NCBI GenBank assembly: GCA_022376925.1
Contig: JAIOJX010000032.1
Location: 200,442,939-200,506,938, forward strand
From: Tragulus kanchil
Lineage: Eukaryota; Chordata; Mammalia; Artiodactyla; Tragulidae
Direction: 5' to 3'
Length of the DNA: 64,000 nucleotides
The position numbers and the translations under genes were made by a program. Positions 10,564 through 21,392 of this stretch are shown here, piece by piece. Every line of letters starts with the position of its first letter. The first letter of the stretch is position 1. A model generated the notes under the pieces. That model saw only the letters and a list, made by a program, of their open reading frames with translations. It searched no databases and was not told the origin of the DNA.

Positions 10564-11677
10564 ACACATATGGGTGGGTCTGAGTTTTCAGGAGGCAAAA
10601 TCAGTATTTGTTCCATCGCTTTGAGCCCTTTGTTGTCCTTCCTTATAAGAAACGATCCAAGAAGCGCTGCCTTGCCAATTCCATAGGATTACGGTGATGA
10701 TCTGATGAGATACAAGCGTAATGCTTTACAGGTGAGACATGGTTATCATTGCGGTGGAGTGACCACCACGATACTATCACTTCCAGCTGGTTCAAAACCT
10801 CAACCCGGAAGAGAAAACCAGTCTAACCTAAGCAGGGCAATGGGAGAAGTGCCCACAAGTATTGTTTTATCTGTCCATGAGCCTCTTGGAAGTGGGTACA
10901 GGGATGTCCAAAGAGCACAGCTAGGCTTTACTCCACCTGGGCCCACATCACTCAGTGGAATAAATGGGGCACTAAGGGAGGCTCAGCCATGCAGCGAAGT
11001 CCCTAGCATTCCATTAGCTATAGAGCCCCCATCTAGACTATTAACACAAATAGTATCCTAAAGTGCATCATAAGGACCCACAGAGTTCTTTTATTACCTA
11101 GCTCACTGTTAGAGAGTGCCTTAGGTAAAACTGACCCAAAAAAAATGCCATTTACTATGACCCTATATTCTTTAAGAATTCCCAGAAACAAAATAATGTC
11201 TCAAGAGAGCAACAAATTTTAAGGGTAAAATACACTTTCTGTGGGGTGACAGAGTTGTCTGTATACAGAGCAAAACCTCACCTGAAATGTGGATTCTATG
11301 GAGGACAGATTAAACCTTTAAAAGCCCAAAGATTTCACATGTTTAATATTTTTAAAGAAACATTTCTAAAATGTATTGCATAATTTTCCTCTGTTAGACA
11401 ATAGAGTATGTTGGGCATAATTTGATTAATTTTTTAAAATTATTGATACAGTATCATTGTGTTTCTTTCACTTTCTTTCTAGATTTCACTGGATAAATCA
11501 TCTATCTTCTCATAGGTAAAACAGACTCTTTGACAAGTGTGGGGATTTGCAGTCTTTGTGGTGAGCGACCAGTTTGGGGTTTTTGTTGTCCTTAAGTTTC
11601 CAATCAATTCAGGCCAGTACATGGCAACAGCCAAGAACTAGTAGTTCATACCATGTATGACTCACCAGGTGAGTTTG
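10564..11677. other. Unique non-coding DNA with a short MIR-like patch
   Basis: At 10685-10760 the string GATTACGGTGATGATCTGAT ... AATGCTTTACAG resembles the MIR core. This matters because an AG before it and a GTGAG after it mimic a 45-bp exon. The rest is unrecognised. Confidence 0.4.
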
Positions 11678-11691
11678 AAAACACTGACTGG

Positions 11692-11999
11692 GGGCTTCCC
11701 TGGTGGTCCGGTGGGTAAGGACACCGCCTTGCAGTGCAAGGGGCGCCGGTTCCATCCCTGGCCTGGGAAGATCCCACGTGCTGCAGAGTGGCTGAACTGA
11801 TGTGTTCAATTACCAAGCCGGAGCTCTGGAGCGCATGCGCCCAGAGCTGGTGCTCTGCGACAACAGAGGCCACCGCGATGGGAGGCCCACACAGGCCAAA
11901 GAACAAACATGGATGAAAACAGACAAATGAAAGACCAATAGAAGTAGCCCGTCTGCCCCCCCCCCCCCCCCCCCCCCCCCCACAAAAAAAAAAAAAAAA
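11692..11999 (+). mobile_element. CHR-2 SINE with a 26-C tract
   Basis: Full-length CHR-2: head GGGCTTCCCTGGTGGTCCGG, a tRNA-like GGTTCCATCCC, body GAGCTCTGGAGCGCATGCGC, CTCTGCGACAACAGAGGCCA and GATGGGAGGCCCACACAGGC, then ACCAATAGAAGTAGCCCG. A run of 26 C (11956-11981) and a poly-A follow. The 14-bp target-site duplication AAAACACTGACTGG lies at 11678-11691 and 12000-12013, so the insertion is well defined and comparatively young. Confidence 0.93.
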
Positions 12000-12013
12000 A
12001 AAACACTGACTGG

Positions 12014-12609
12014 CTGCAACCCTGTTCAACAAGACCAGTCCACTGGCCTGGATATGCCCCCAAACAGAGCCACTATCAAAGTGTCTCAAGGGTTCCTCTC
12101 AGTTTCCGTATTTTATCCTCGTGGATGACTAATAATAAAGAGTCATGGATGATCAGTGATCTGTAGGAAACACCTTGAGTAGCCCAGAGTGAGATGATTC
12201 TAAAGTCCATCCAACCCAAAGAGTCTAGGAGTTTAGGACCTTCATGAATATCAGTTATTTCATTTATGCTTTAATGAAGCTACTAAACCATGCTGGTGCC
12301 CTAAGAACTGTTGAGTCCTCTGTGATTTCTGAGTGTGCTTCTCTAATTTAAGAGTATATCTGATTCTCTTGCTCTCTTCAAGGCTTCTGATTAAGCCCAA
12401 AAGATCTGGTCCCCTGGGCCAGAATTCTAAATCTATTAGGATATCCTGCTATGGTCTTCTGGGCACACTTCACTCCCTGTTGTTGCTCTCCTGGCTCATA
12501 GCACGTGTGACAACTTCCAAACTTCTCCACTAACTCTATGTGCTGTCTAGCCCACTTCTTGGTTCTCCTACCTAATATAAAAACTAAGTTCTAACACATT
12601 TGAGCAGTC
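12014..12609. other. Unique non-coding DNA
   Basis: No element or credible exon recognised. Confidence 0.4.
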
Positions 12610-13182
12610 CTAATGAGGTGCATGAATCCAGAACCTGTTACACAGAGTGAAGTAAGTCAGAAAGAGAATAATACTGTATATTAACACATATATATGGAAT
12701 CTAGAAAGATGGTACTGACAAACCGATCTGCAGAGCAGCAATGGAGCTGCAGACATATAGAACAGATCTGTGGACACAGTGGGAGAAGGAGATGGTGGGA
12801 TAAATTGAGAGAGTAGGATGGAAACATATATTACCATATGTAAAATAAATGGTGGTTTAGTTGCTAAGTCATGTCTGACTCTTGTGATCCCATGGACTGT
12901 AGACTGCCAGGTTCCTCTGTTCATGGGGTTCTCCAGGTCAGAATACTGGAGTAGGATGTCATTTACTTTTCCAATGTAAAACAGATAGTCAGTGGGAATT
13001 TTCTGCATGACCCAGGGAGCTCAAATCAGGTGCTCTGTGACAACCTAGGATGGAAGGTGGGACTGAGGTTTAAAAAGGGAGTGGAAATATGTATACCTAT
13101 GGTTGACACATGTTGATGTATGGCAGAAACCAACACAATATTGTATTTATTCTCCAATGGGGGGAAAAAAAAAAAAAGAAGA
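12610..13182 (+). mobile_element. 5'-truncated L1 3' end, interrupted by a Bov-tA
   Basis: Bovine-type L1 tail: CCAGAACCTGTTACACAGAG, GAAGTAAGTCAGAAAGAGAA, CACATATATATGGAATCTAG. After the SINE it continues with CAGGGAGCTCAAATCAGGTG-CTCTGTGACAACCTAGG, then AATATGTATACCTATGG, ending in a poly-A (13168-13179). Confidence 0.85.
12848..12973 (-). mobile_element. Bov-tA SINE inside the L1
   Basis: Complement of the Bov-tA 3' half: GGTTTAGTTGCTAAGTCATG, CCCATGGACTGTAGACTGCC, CAGAATACTGGAGTAGG. It is flanked by ATGTAAAATA (12838-12847) and ATGTAAAACA (12974-12983). It lacks the tRNA head, so it is truncated. Confidence 0.88.
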
Positions 13183-15064
13183 AGTCCAAGTTATCTAGCT
13201 AACTCCAGGCCTTTCCTATGGAAGAAAGCACCTGGGCCATGAGACAACATTCCCTCTGGTTTCAAGGCTGTGCCCCCTTATCTTTTGCTAACTTTAGATT
13301 CACAATTGCTTGAAAGTTCCAAAATTTCAAAAGCTAGATAAGAGGCTCATTATCCTCACATTTCTTTGAATAATGAACAAAAAGATCAGATAAAAGGGCA
13401 ATTTCTGAACATTCTTCTAAATGTTAAAATCTAATTTTAAAACTTATGAAAGTGATAAACATTTACAAGTATTTCTCAATCCCCAAGACACTCATCTTGC
13501 GAACCAGCCATGTTTACTTTTAAAAAGAAATCATAACTACTAGAATCGTATAAACAGTGTTTTCTATAGATTATACCACCCTTTGATGAAGAATGGCAAT
13601 AAATCCCCTTAAGAACTTAAAGCAGTCAAGCAAACTCATGGGGGCAGAGACACAAGAGAGACATGGGGTTGGTTAGCAAAGCAAGTCTTTGGTCACAGAG
13701 TTTCTCTACATGCAGTGAGGGCTTGGCCTGAGAGGATGAAGAAGTGAACCACCTCTGGTTCCTGCCAGTTCTAACATTCCATGATTGCATGATATGACAT
13801 GAAGGTTCTATTTTTGAGACATTATCCACAGGAAAATAACCACACAGGCACTGAAGCCAAGCAGTGGTAACTAAAGATGGTCCATAATTTTAGCACCCTG
13901 GTTTCCTTAGCTTCCTTGCTGCCTGGAAAGCATTTTTCCAGAGACCTATTTGAATTTCCACAGCTAAAAATGGGTATGCCTGCCAGCAAAAGAACATGCA
14001 GGAAGAGCTTCAGTATACAAGAATGAAAAAAGAGAAAAAAAGCATCATAGATAGAAAGTCAGAATAAGAACAATGCACAACAGCAACTCTTGAGTTAGAG
14101 ACAAGTTGAAAAATCTAAAACCTCCAGAGGGTAATTTTTCCAAAGCTACAGACCTGGCAAGTGGCAAGCAAAGACCCTGGTATGGCCAAAGCTGGTGGTG
14201 TGAACCACTATGCTGTATCACCTTGTCCATACAAAGTTTGGCATACATTTTTAAGAGGTTCAGAGATCCTAGGTTAAAAACCTGTGCTATGCAATACAAG
14301 CATTGCTCTCCATCAGCGCAAAGCAATTTTTCTAGGATTCAAGTCACTATATTTATTCTTCACATGGTACCTCCCTTAGATGCCCATAGATATTTGAGGT
14401 TACTCAGTTCTCTCCTCAATCACAATAACCAGAAATAAAAACATAATTGTAATATCCATTAATTTATTGATAAACTTTCCAAGACCAACTGAACTCAGGG
14501 ACTTGATCCCAGATCTCTCGACACTTTGAAGTCCACTAAATAATAGTCAAGACAAGATGGGTGCTGTATTGCAGATCAACTAAGATCTAAGAAAGAAATC
14601 TTAAAGGATGGCAATAGCTTAGAGGAAGACTCCAGGCCCATCATCCACATCCCTTGGCTCTCAATGTACTTACCATGTGCTCTCTTGGCAAAAGGGAAGC
14701 AGACATCCCCCCAAATATACCCACTTTCAACTCAAAGAGTACACTCTGTTCCTTCTGTGTGCCAAGATTACATGATTACACAACGACAAATAAGCAGATA
14801 GAGGTGTACTGGATTTTTTAAAAAATTAAAATAAAAACAAACTTGATTCACACTTACTTACAACCCAAGGCCAACTGTCAGGCGGAATCTACAATAAGCT
14901 GTGAAAAAGATCTAAAGAACTTCCTTCAAAGAAGTCCCAGTGCCTGGGGGATTTGTTTAGGGCCCAAGGATTATTTAGAAACAGAACCCTGATCAAATGA
15001 GTAGAGATTGACAACTGTGAAGTTTCCACTTAGTAAACAGGAAAGAACCCTCTTTAGGGGCCTA
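13183..15064. other. Unique non-coding DNA
   Basis: AT-rich, with no recognised mobile element over nearly 1.9 kb. Opposing frames at 14045-14438 mirror each other and show no family signature. Confidence 0.4.
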
Positions 15065-15285
15065 GAAACCTGAGCTGGAATGAAGGTTCTGACTTTTGAC
15101 TTGCTTACCTAGCCTTGGGCAAATCCTTCAACTTCTCCAAACCCTTCTTCAAAATTGGTGAAATAAATGTCAGCACCTACTTGTCTCACAGGGCGGTCTC
15201 ATCATCCAGATGAAAATGGAAAATGTTATTTGAAAATTCTGTGTAATGTGTAAGTCATTATGCAAATAATTGCTATTACTATGTT
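15065..15285 (+). repeat. MIR SINE
   Basis: MIR-like order: CTTGGGCAAATCCTTCAACT, CAAAATTGGTGAAATAAATG, CAGCACCTACTTGTCTCACA-GGG, CATCCAGATGAAAATGG, then GTAAGTCATTATGC. Confidence 0.6.
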
Positions 15286-15539
15286 ATACTTAAGCTTTTA
15301 TAGGTACTCCTAAGTGATTCAGAGAGGAAAGAGGAAAGAAGGACAAAAAGAGAATCTACAGGATAGGAATTGAAAAGATGTGAGGGGGAGAGAGGAAAAA
15401 GTCCTCTGCCATGGGAAAGGAGGAATACTAAGAAAGGAAGGGAAGTCAAGAGAAATCTGGGCTGGTACAGTAACAAATCCCCCAGCACGACAGCCTTCTG
15501 CTGAAGCATTTCATTTTCCCACAACATAATGGTGTGTTA

Positions 15540-15740
15540 TTGCCCATTATCTGTTCTGTCAGCACCAAAGTCGATATTAAATGAGGGGCAGCTGCATTTA
15601 GCTGCCACTTTTCAGCTGTCTTCACGTTGCCATGGAGACCCGGTTGCTTCTTGGTGAACCTGCCAGGAAAGCCAGGGGGAGTCAGGTGGAGGGGAAGCCA
15701 ATGCTTCTGGGGGATGGGGTGGGGGCTGGGGAGGCGGAGA
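15540..15740. promoter_or_regulatory. Candidate cis-regulatory segment (RFX X-box, E-boxes, G4)
   Basis: An uninterrupted RFX-type X-box, GTTGCCATGGAGAC, lies at 15626-15639. Two CAGCTG E-boxes precede it at 15589-15594 and 15613-15618. A G-quadruplex-capable run (G5-AT-G4-T-G5-CT-G4) follows at 15709-15731. The segment is GC-richer than its surroundings and free of recognised repeats. RFX factors bind such X-boxes in cilia-gene promoters and enhancers. That this copy is bound, and which gene it serves, is inference. Confidence 0.35.
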
Positions 15741-16084
15741 GGAGGGCGGGAGCAGAGACTGTGACAGAAGGAAAGACAGCACAGACCTGCTGGTCACACT
15801 CTCCCGGATCAGCCATTTCAAAAATGCAATCAACATTGCAGTGACCCCCTGCAGCAGCCCCTCCTCCCCTGGGCTCTCTCAAATCCTCCAGGGGCCCAAG
15901 GATCCTGAGATCATCACTGATGCCTCCTCGTCATCCTCTTCTCTCCCACACTCCCCCACCCACTGCTTCACCTGCACCCTGGTGCCCACCTTAGAGAATG
16001 GCTTTGGACCTCTGAATGTCCGGCATTCAGAACAGAAAAACCGGTTTCACAAAAGACAGTCCTACTCAATCTGTATATTTTCTT
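15741..16084. other. Unique C/T-rich non-coding DNA
   Basis: Pyrimidine-rich downstream of the candidate regulatory segment, without a recognised repeat. The open frame at 15841-16170 runs into the SINE poly-T and is probably fortuitous. Confidence 0.4.
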
Positions 16085-16093
16085 CTAGAACTA

Positions 16094-16402
16094 GTATTTT
16101 TTTTAGAAACTTTTTTTTACATTATTATTTTTTTTTAATTTTGGTCTTTTTTATTGTTTTTTTCAATTAATTTATTTATTTTCATCCATCTTTATTCTTT
16201 GGCCTCTGTGGGCCTCCCATTGCAGTGGCCTCCCTTGCTGCAGGGCACTGGCTCTGGGCACATGCACTCCAGAGTGCTGGCTTGTAACTGGACACCTGTC
16301 CAGCAGTTCTGTAGCCTGTGGGATCTTCCCAGGCCAGAGATGGAACCGGTGTCCCCTGTACTTCAAGGCAGACTCTCCACCCACTGGACCACCAGGGAAG
16401 CC
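16094..16402 (-). mobile_element. CHR-2 SINE
   Basis: Complement of CHR-2: a T-rich tail, then TTCATCCATCTTTATTCTTT-GGCC, GGGCCTCCCATTGCAGTGG, CTGTGGGATCTTCCC, and a head ending CACTGGACCACCAGGGAAGC. A target-site duplication CTAGAACTA flanks it at 16085-16093 and 16403-16411. Confidence 0.9.
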
Positions 16403-16411
16403 CTAGAACTA

Positions 16412-17164
16412 CTTATTTTCTCACAGAATGATGAACTTGTAAACTACTTTACAAACTAGGACTTTAAACTAGGACTTTAGAAACTAATGAATCCGTCTAG
16501 TGACACATAAGAGAATGGGGCTGGCGTGAGTGACCAGCACAGACCTCAGGTGATGGGCCTGCGAAGAACAAGAAAACAGACTCTTCACCCAAGAGCGGGG
16601 ACAGCTTGTGCTCCCCAGAGGAACAGGAATCTGCCTGTCCAGACCTGCTGATTAAAAAATAATAATAAAAGAGGATCCAGGAATCTCTATTTTTGAGTAA
16701 AATCTCTAATTGTTAAATGTTGGCTCAACGTTTAAAAAATATTTCTGTATGCTAGATACATGGGCTGTCAGTTTTCAATTGAACATCATTTTTAAATGAG
16801 GCTTAAAAAGGCTAAGAAACTAGACCCACCTCTCCGTCGTCCCTAATATAACTTGCACTTTCATCATCTCCCTCCCTCCCAGTCTCCGCCTTTCTCTCTC
16901 TCTCCTCCCATTACACAGCGGGAGGTAAACAAGGCTGTGAATTTATTAATACTCCCCTTGGGATCTCTAGTTTTATTGGTATCATGCATGAACCTGCTTT
17001 TCCAAGAGCCTTGAAAACTGTGTCCTAGCTGTCAGATGGAAACCACAGTCTAGTCTGTTGTCAGCTCAAGCCCTGTTAACTTCTGTGTCGTGTCTTTCTT
17101 ACCACAACCTCTCATTTCTGGTTTTTAATCACAAATTACAAAAAAGAAAAGAGAAAGAAAAGAT
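16412..17164. other. Unique non-coding DNA
   Basis: No repeat recognised except a short local repeat of AAACTAGGACTTT at 16454-16480. Confidence 0.4.
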
Positions 17165-17380
17165 AATGGTCATTTACTGAACATTAAGCACTAAGAAGTG
17201 CTTAACATGTACATTCATTACTGAATTGTTACAAGAACCCTTTGAGTCCTATGTTATTCTAACCACATTTGACATATGAGAAAACTGAGGGTCAATAACA
17301 TGCTTACAGTCATACGTCTAGTAAGACACCAAGCCAGAAATCAAATCCAAGTCTGCCAGCCTCCAAAGCTCTAGTGCTTT
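17165..17380 (-). repeat. MIR SINE
   Basis: MIR in reverse order: CATTTACTGAACATTAAGCA, GAAGTGCTTAACATGTACAT, TTACAAGAACCCTTTGAGTC, ATATGAGAAAACTGAGGGTC, then AAGCCAGAAATCAAATCC. Confidence 0.7.
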
Positions 17381-17405
17381 TATTAAGTTGTATTGTCTCC
17401 CTATA

Positions 17406-17600
17406 GCATATCCTGGTGGCTCAGACAGTAAAGAATTTGCCTGTACTGCAGGAGACCTGGGTTCAATTCCTGGGTTGGGAAGGTCCCCTGGAGAAGGGAA
17501 AGGCTACTCACTCCAGTATTCTTGCCTGGAGAATTCCATGGATTGTCATGGAGTTGAAAAGAGTTGGACACGACTGCATGAATTTCACTTTCATCGTAGC
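17406..17600 (+). mobile_element. Bov-tA SINE
   Basis: Near-complete: TCCTGGTGGCTCAGACAGTA, GCAGGAGACCTGGGTTCAAT, GGAAGGTCCCCTGGAGAAGG, CCAGTATTCTTGCCTGGAGA, AAAAGAGTTGGACACGACTG. Confidence 0.93.
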
Positions 17601-17759
17601 ATACGAGGACCTCAAAAGCCTAGTTTTGTCAGCTCCTACTCATTTCCTTTTTTCCACCTCGAACTTGAAAGCAGTCTAACTGCTTTTCCCATGGCCTGGC
17701 TTATTGTACCAGGTCATAAGCAGTCAGTTTAATTAATAGCTTCTTTCATTAGAATTCTG

Positions 17760-18420
17760 GTTTCGAGTTCACTGTCACATGTCCCACCTTAACCCGACAC
17801 TGAGATTATCTCCTGACCTCTCTCTGCCGCTAGCCTGTCCTCAACCACTTCCTCCCCCAAATCACAACTGGAGTGATCTTTCCATGTGTAGATACAATTG
17901 GGTCATCCTCCTAAGTCAGTCAAAGACTCTAGTCATCTATTTCAGGATGAACCTGCACTCCTAACAGCCATTCAAAGCCTTCAGAGTCTGAGTCCTGTTG
18001 TGACCTGGCCCCCACCATTCCCTCCAGTCTCATCCCCAGTCACTTCCCCCAGAGGAGCCTAGTTCCTATGGTCCCTGTCCACCAAGAGCCCTCAAATACT
18101 GCCGATCGCTACCTGTCTCCATATGCTCACTCCTTTTCCTGGAATTCCTCTCCCTCCCACTTCCTCCATTTCTGTTCTGTTCATCCTTCACAGCACAGTT
18201 CAAGCCCCATCTCCTCCAGGCAGCCTTTGTGATGTCCGTTCTAAGTCAGATGCCTCTTCTTCAGGTGTTTTCAGCCCTCACTATGTCTATGGTAGTACTG
18301 TTATACCATGCAAGGATATTCATTGCGGTCAGGGACCCTGCCTGGGTCCCTCACCTCTGTGTCCTGGCACACTGTCAGTCATCATAAATGGCTACTGATT
18401 GAATGAGCTACCTTTCTCAT
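17760..18420 (+). mobile_element. L2 LINE fragment (3' end)
   Basis: Follows the L2 3' region: CAACTGGAGTGATCTTTCCA, CAGGATGAACCTGCACTCCT, AGCCATTCAAAGCCTTCAGA, GACCTGGCCCCCACCATTCC, CTCACTCCTTTTCCTGGAAT, CAGGCAGCCTTTGTGATGTC, CGGTCAGGGACCCTGCCTGG and an ending GGCTACTGATTGAATGAG. It is an old LINE with its reverse-transcriptase frame broken. Confidence 0.8.
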
Positions 18421-18764
18421 TTGACAAAGAAATAAGGTTATGTTGTAAATCTGTACTGCCTTCCCTCCCTGACATCAATACAACTGATCAGTAACAAAAG
18501 GATCAATAAGAAGAGTTTCCTTGCCCACACTACACCTTACACCAGACTTCTTAAACAGTGTGTCCCTGTCACTCACCAAATTCCAACTAGTGAGAATTCA
18601 GTGCAGTATGTACATAAGTATGCACATAAATCTGTGCATACATAAATAAGTGGATCTATTTGTTTAAAAACAGGAGGGAGAAATGTTTGAATACACAGTG
18701 ACATCTGGGACATATTGGTTCCACACAGTGACTCTGGATGGCAACATTGGTAGCACATCTCTTT
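18421..18764. other. Unique non-coding DNA
   Basis: No recognised element. Confidence 0.4.
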
Positions 18765-18992
18765 GGGCTGAAGGTGGCGCTACTAGTAAACACCCTGCCT
18801 GCCAGTGCAGGAGATCTAAGAGCTGTGAGTTCAACCCTTGGGTCAGGAAGATCCCCTGGAAAAGAAAATGGAAACCCACTCTAGTATTCTTGCCTGGAGA
18901 ATCCCATGAACTCCTCTGTCCATGGGGAGCCTGGCAGGCTACAGTGCTTGGGGTTGCAAAGATTTGGACACAACCGAAGCAACTTAGCATGT
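18765..18992 (+). mobile_element. Bov-tA SINE
   Basis: Diverged head (GCGCTACTAGTAAACACCCT), then GCCTGCCAGTGCAGGAGATC, GGTCAGGAAGATCCCCTGGA, CTAGTATTCTTGCCTGGAGA, GGGAGCCTGGCAGGCTACAG, ending AAGCAACTTAGCATG. Confidence 0.92.
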
Positions 18993-20287
18993 ACCCAGGG
19001 AGTTTTGACATCTCAGACCCACGTCAAGGTCTCCAGTGTGACCTCTCATGACAGTGGACAGCAGGTGACTTCCATCTGAAACATACAGAGTGACTACTAT
19101 CTCTACTGACACCCTAAGGTCCAACTGTTGTTTCTTGTCTCTGGCCCTTTATAATGCCTTAACATTTTTCTCATAGCAAAGGACCATTTTCTCCTCCCGT
19201 TTCTCCTTTTCATTTCAAAGGCTTAAAAGCAAAACTTCCCACATTGCTTAATCACCTTTAAGCTTCCTCTAATAGCCATGATCCCGCTTGCTTCACAGTG
19301 CCCAGAAAGCACCTGGGACTATTTGCAAGCCAGCTCTTTTACTTGAGCATATTACAAACGCTAGGCCCAAAACGTCCCCTCAGGGCAGAGGGACCGTACA
19401 TACTTGAGGGCATGAAAAAGAAGCACAGACTGCCATGTCCTTGAAGAGATCCATAGCCACAGAAACCTCAACCCAAACCAAGGTTTGAACTGGAGAACAG
19501 CATCACACCGTGCCTGGCCCCACCATTACTTACCAGGATGGAAATCTCCTGTTTCATTCAGAGAGTACATTTGATAGGACTAGGTCTGATTGGAAGGTGC
19601 TCCATGATAAGGTCACTAAGTGAAGACTCTGCCTGCTACAGGCTTGAATCCTCAGCCCCAGCCCAATACCAAGCACAGAAAGTGAAAAATAACAGACCTG
19701 ACCTAAAGAGACAATTAGGAGGACCTGCAGACTCCTCACAGCTGGGCCAACGAGGATGGAGAGGACCAAGCAGAAGGAAGCAAGATCACCCTCTCAGGAC
19801 AGCGGGCCAGAGCTCAGGCTTGCCTACAGAGGCAGTTGTCCTGCCTGAGGTCTTAGACCCTGGTCCCATAGGGTTAATGAAGAGGCCAGTTTAGAAAAGA
19901 AATGGCAGGCAAGAAGGATAGGGTGCTAGCCATGGGAGCTTAGCAGGAGAGAAATTTATATTTTAAGATTGCTCTCTGAATCCTCAAACTAGTGATCCTC
20001 TTATAATAAAATTAGGCCCCTGCAGGGAATGTGTTGCATGAATAGAGACATTATCAGGCACCCTGAGGTGTGGGAGAGCAATGCTACCCCCTGGGTAGAG
20101 AGGGAGCTCTCCCTCCACACCCCAGAAACCTATTAAAGGCTCCTCACAAAAGCTTATGACAGCTGGAGACCTAGCAGACCATGTGGCTACAACCATAAAA
20201 ATTCTAGGCATGCCAACCAGAATCTCAGGGAACCCATCCTAGGAGGGTGGGGAGCAGGAAAATAATGAGAGCTACCTAAAGCCACGG
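18993..20287. other. Unique non-coding DNA
   Basis: No mobile element recognised. The 118-codon + frame at 19538-19894 is not flanked by convincing splice sites and matches nothing I know. Confidence 0.4.
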
Positions 20288-21386
20288 AAGCTTAAGGAAA
20301 AACACTTTCACCTCAATAAACAAAGAACCACAATGTCAGTCTCCACACATAGATATACCTATTGCTTGAAAACAGTTATTATAATTTTTTATGCCCCAAC
20401 AGGGGCTTACTGTATTTGTGGAAAAGGACACATTTTGACTTTGTAACAGAGAGAATAAGTTTGTCAATACGTTGCTTAGTGACTGAAGTGACTAAAGTCG
20501 TGTCTGACTCTTCTGCAATCCCATGGTTGCAAAAGGCTCCTCTGTCTATGGGATTTTCCAGGCAAGAATACTGGAGTGGGTTGCTATTTCCTCCTCCAGG
20601 GGTCTTCCTGACCTAGGGATCATACCAGCCTCTCCTGCACTGGCAGGAGGGTTCTTTACCTCTGAGCCACCAGGGAAGTCCTCTGTCATCACATGGTCAG
20701 GGGCTAAACAAGAAATGACTCCAAGTTGACTATCTCCTCTGAAAGCAACCCTCAGCTTCACAGAGGACTGGAACATTAAATTGTTAATACACTTGAGCTT
20801 CAAGAAGATTCAGTGAGCACCCAGGGCACCTCGTCAGGCTTCAGGAGTACGGACTGGAATAAGCCATGGCCATAACCTTCTCAGGTTAGAAGTTAGCAGC
20901 CTCATGGGAGAGACAGTAAGTCTTTGTTTAAATATAATGTGGTCTTAGAGTACAGAGCCAGCAAACACAGGAAGACAGACGGGGAGGTTTTCTCGGTGGT
21001 GAAAAAGCTGATGACACACACACACCCCTGCTAGTCTGGAAAAGCAGGTGAAAAATGGCAACTGGGGAAAGATACAGAGTCTCCAGGCAAGGGAAACAGC
21101 GTGATCAAAGAAAACCAGGGTTAGTATTTCTTTTCTTTTTTTTTTTTTTTTTTAGGTTGGTATTTCTTAACTAAAAATGTCAGATGAGGGCACAGCCTTG
21201 TCATAAGACCACAAAGGAATCAGAGGGGAAAATAATTCCAAAGATATGCATTGGAGAGAGCTTGCATTTATAGCACAAATCTATTTAGGTGTTAATGTAT
21301 AAATAGAAAAAAGTGGTTATTAAGGAAACATATCCCTTTGATTTTTCTAGTTTAAAGAAACTCATCTTTTCTTCTAGTCTTATACC
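20288..21386. repeat. Duplication 3, copy A
   Basis: Direct copy of 21393-22500 at offset 1106, from GAAGCTTAAGGAAAAACAC to TCTAGTCTTATACC. Near the far end copy B has about 8 extra bases between GGTTATT and AAACATATCC. A SINE lies inside. A 6-bp gap separates the copies. Confidence 0.93.
20474..20682 (-). mobile_element. Bov-tA SINE (in duplication 3, copy A)
   Basis: Complement of Bov-tA: GTCGTGTCTGACTCTTCTGC, TTTTCCAGGCAAGAATACTG, a head CTCTCCTGCACTGGCAGGAG and GAGCCACCAGGGAAGTCC. The block GACCTAGGGATCATACCAGC differs from copy B at about six sites in 23 bp. Confidence 0.93.
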
Positions 21387-21392
21387 TAAAGA

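Noticed and set aside
10686..10730. A 45-bp internal exon between an AG and GTGAG
   Set aside because: The sequence aligns with the MIR core, so the splice-like flanks are probably chance.
11646..12089. 147-codon minus-strand frame with poly-Phe and poly-Gly
   Set aside because: Translation of the poly-A and 26-C tract of a CHR-2 SINE.
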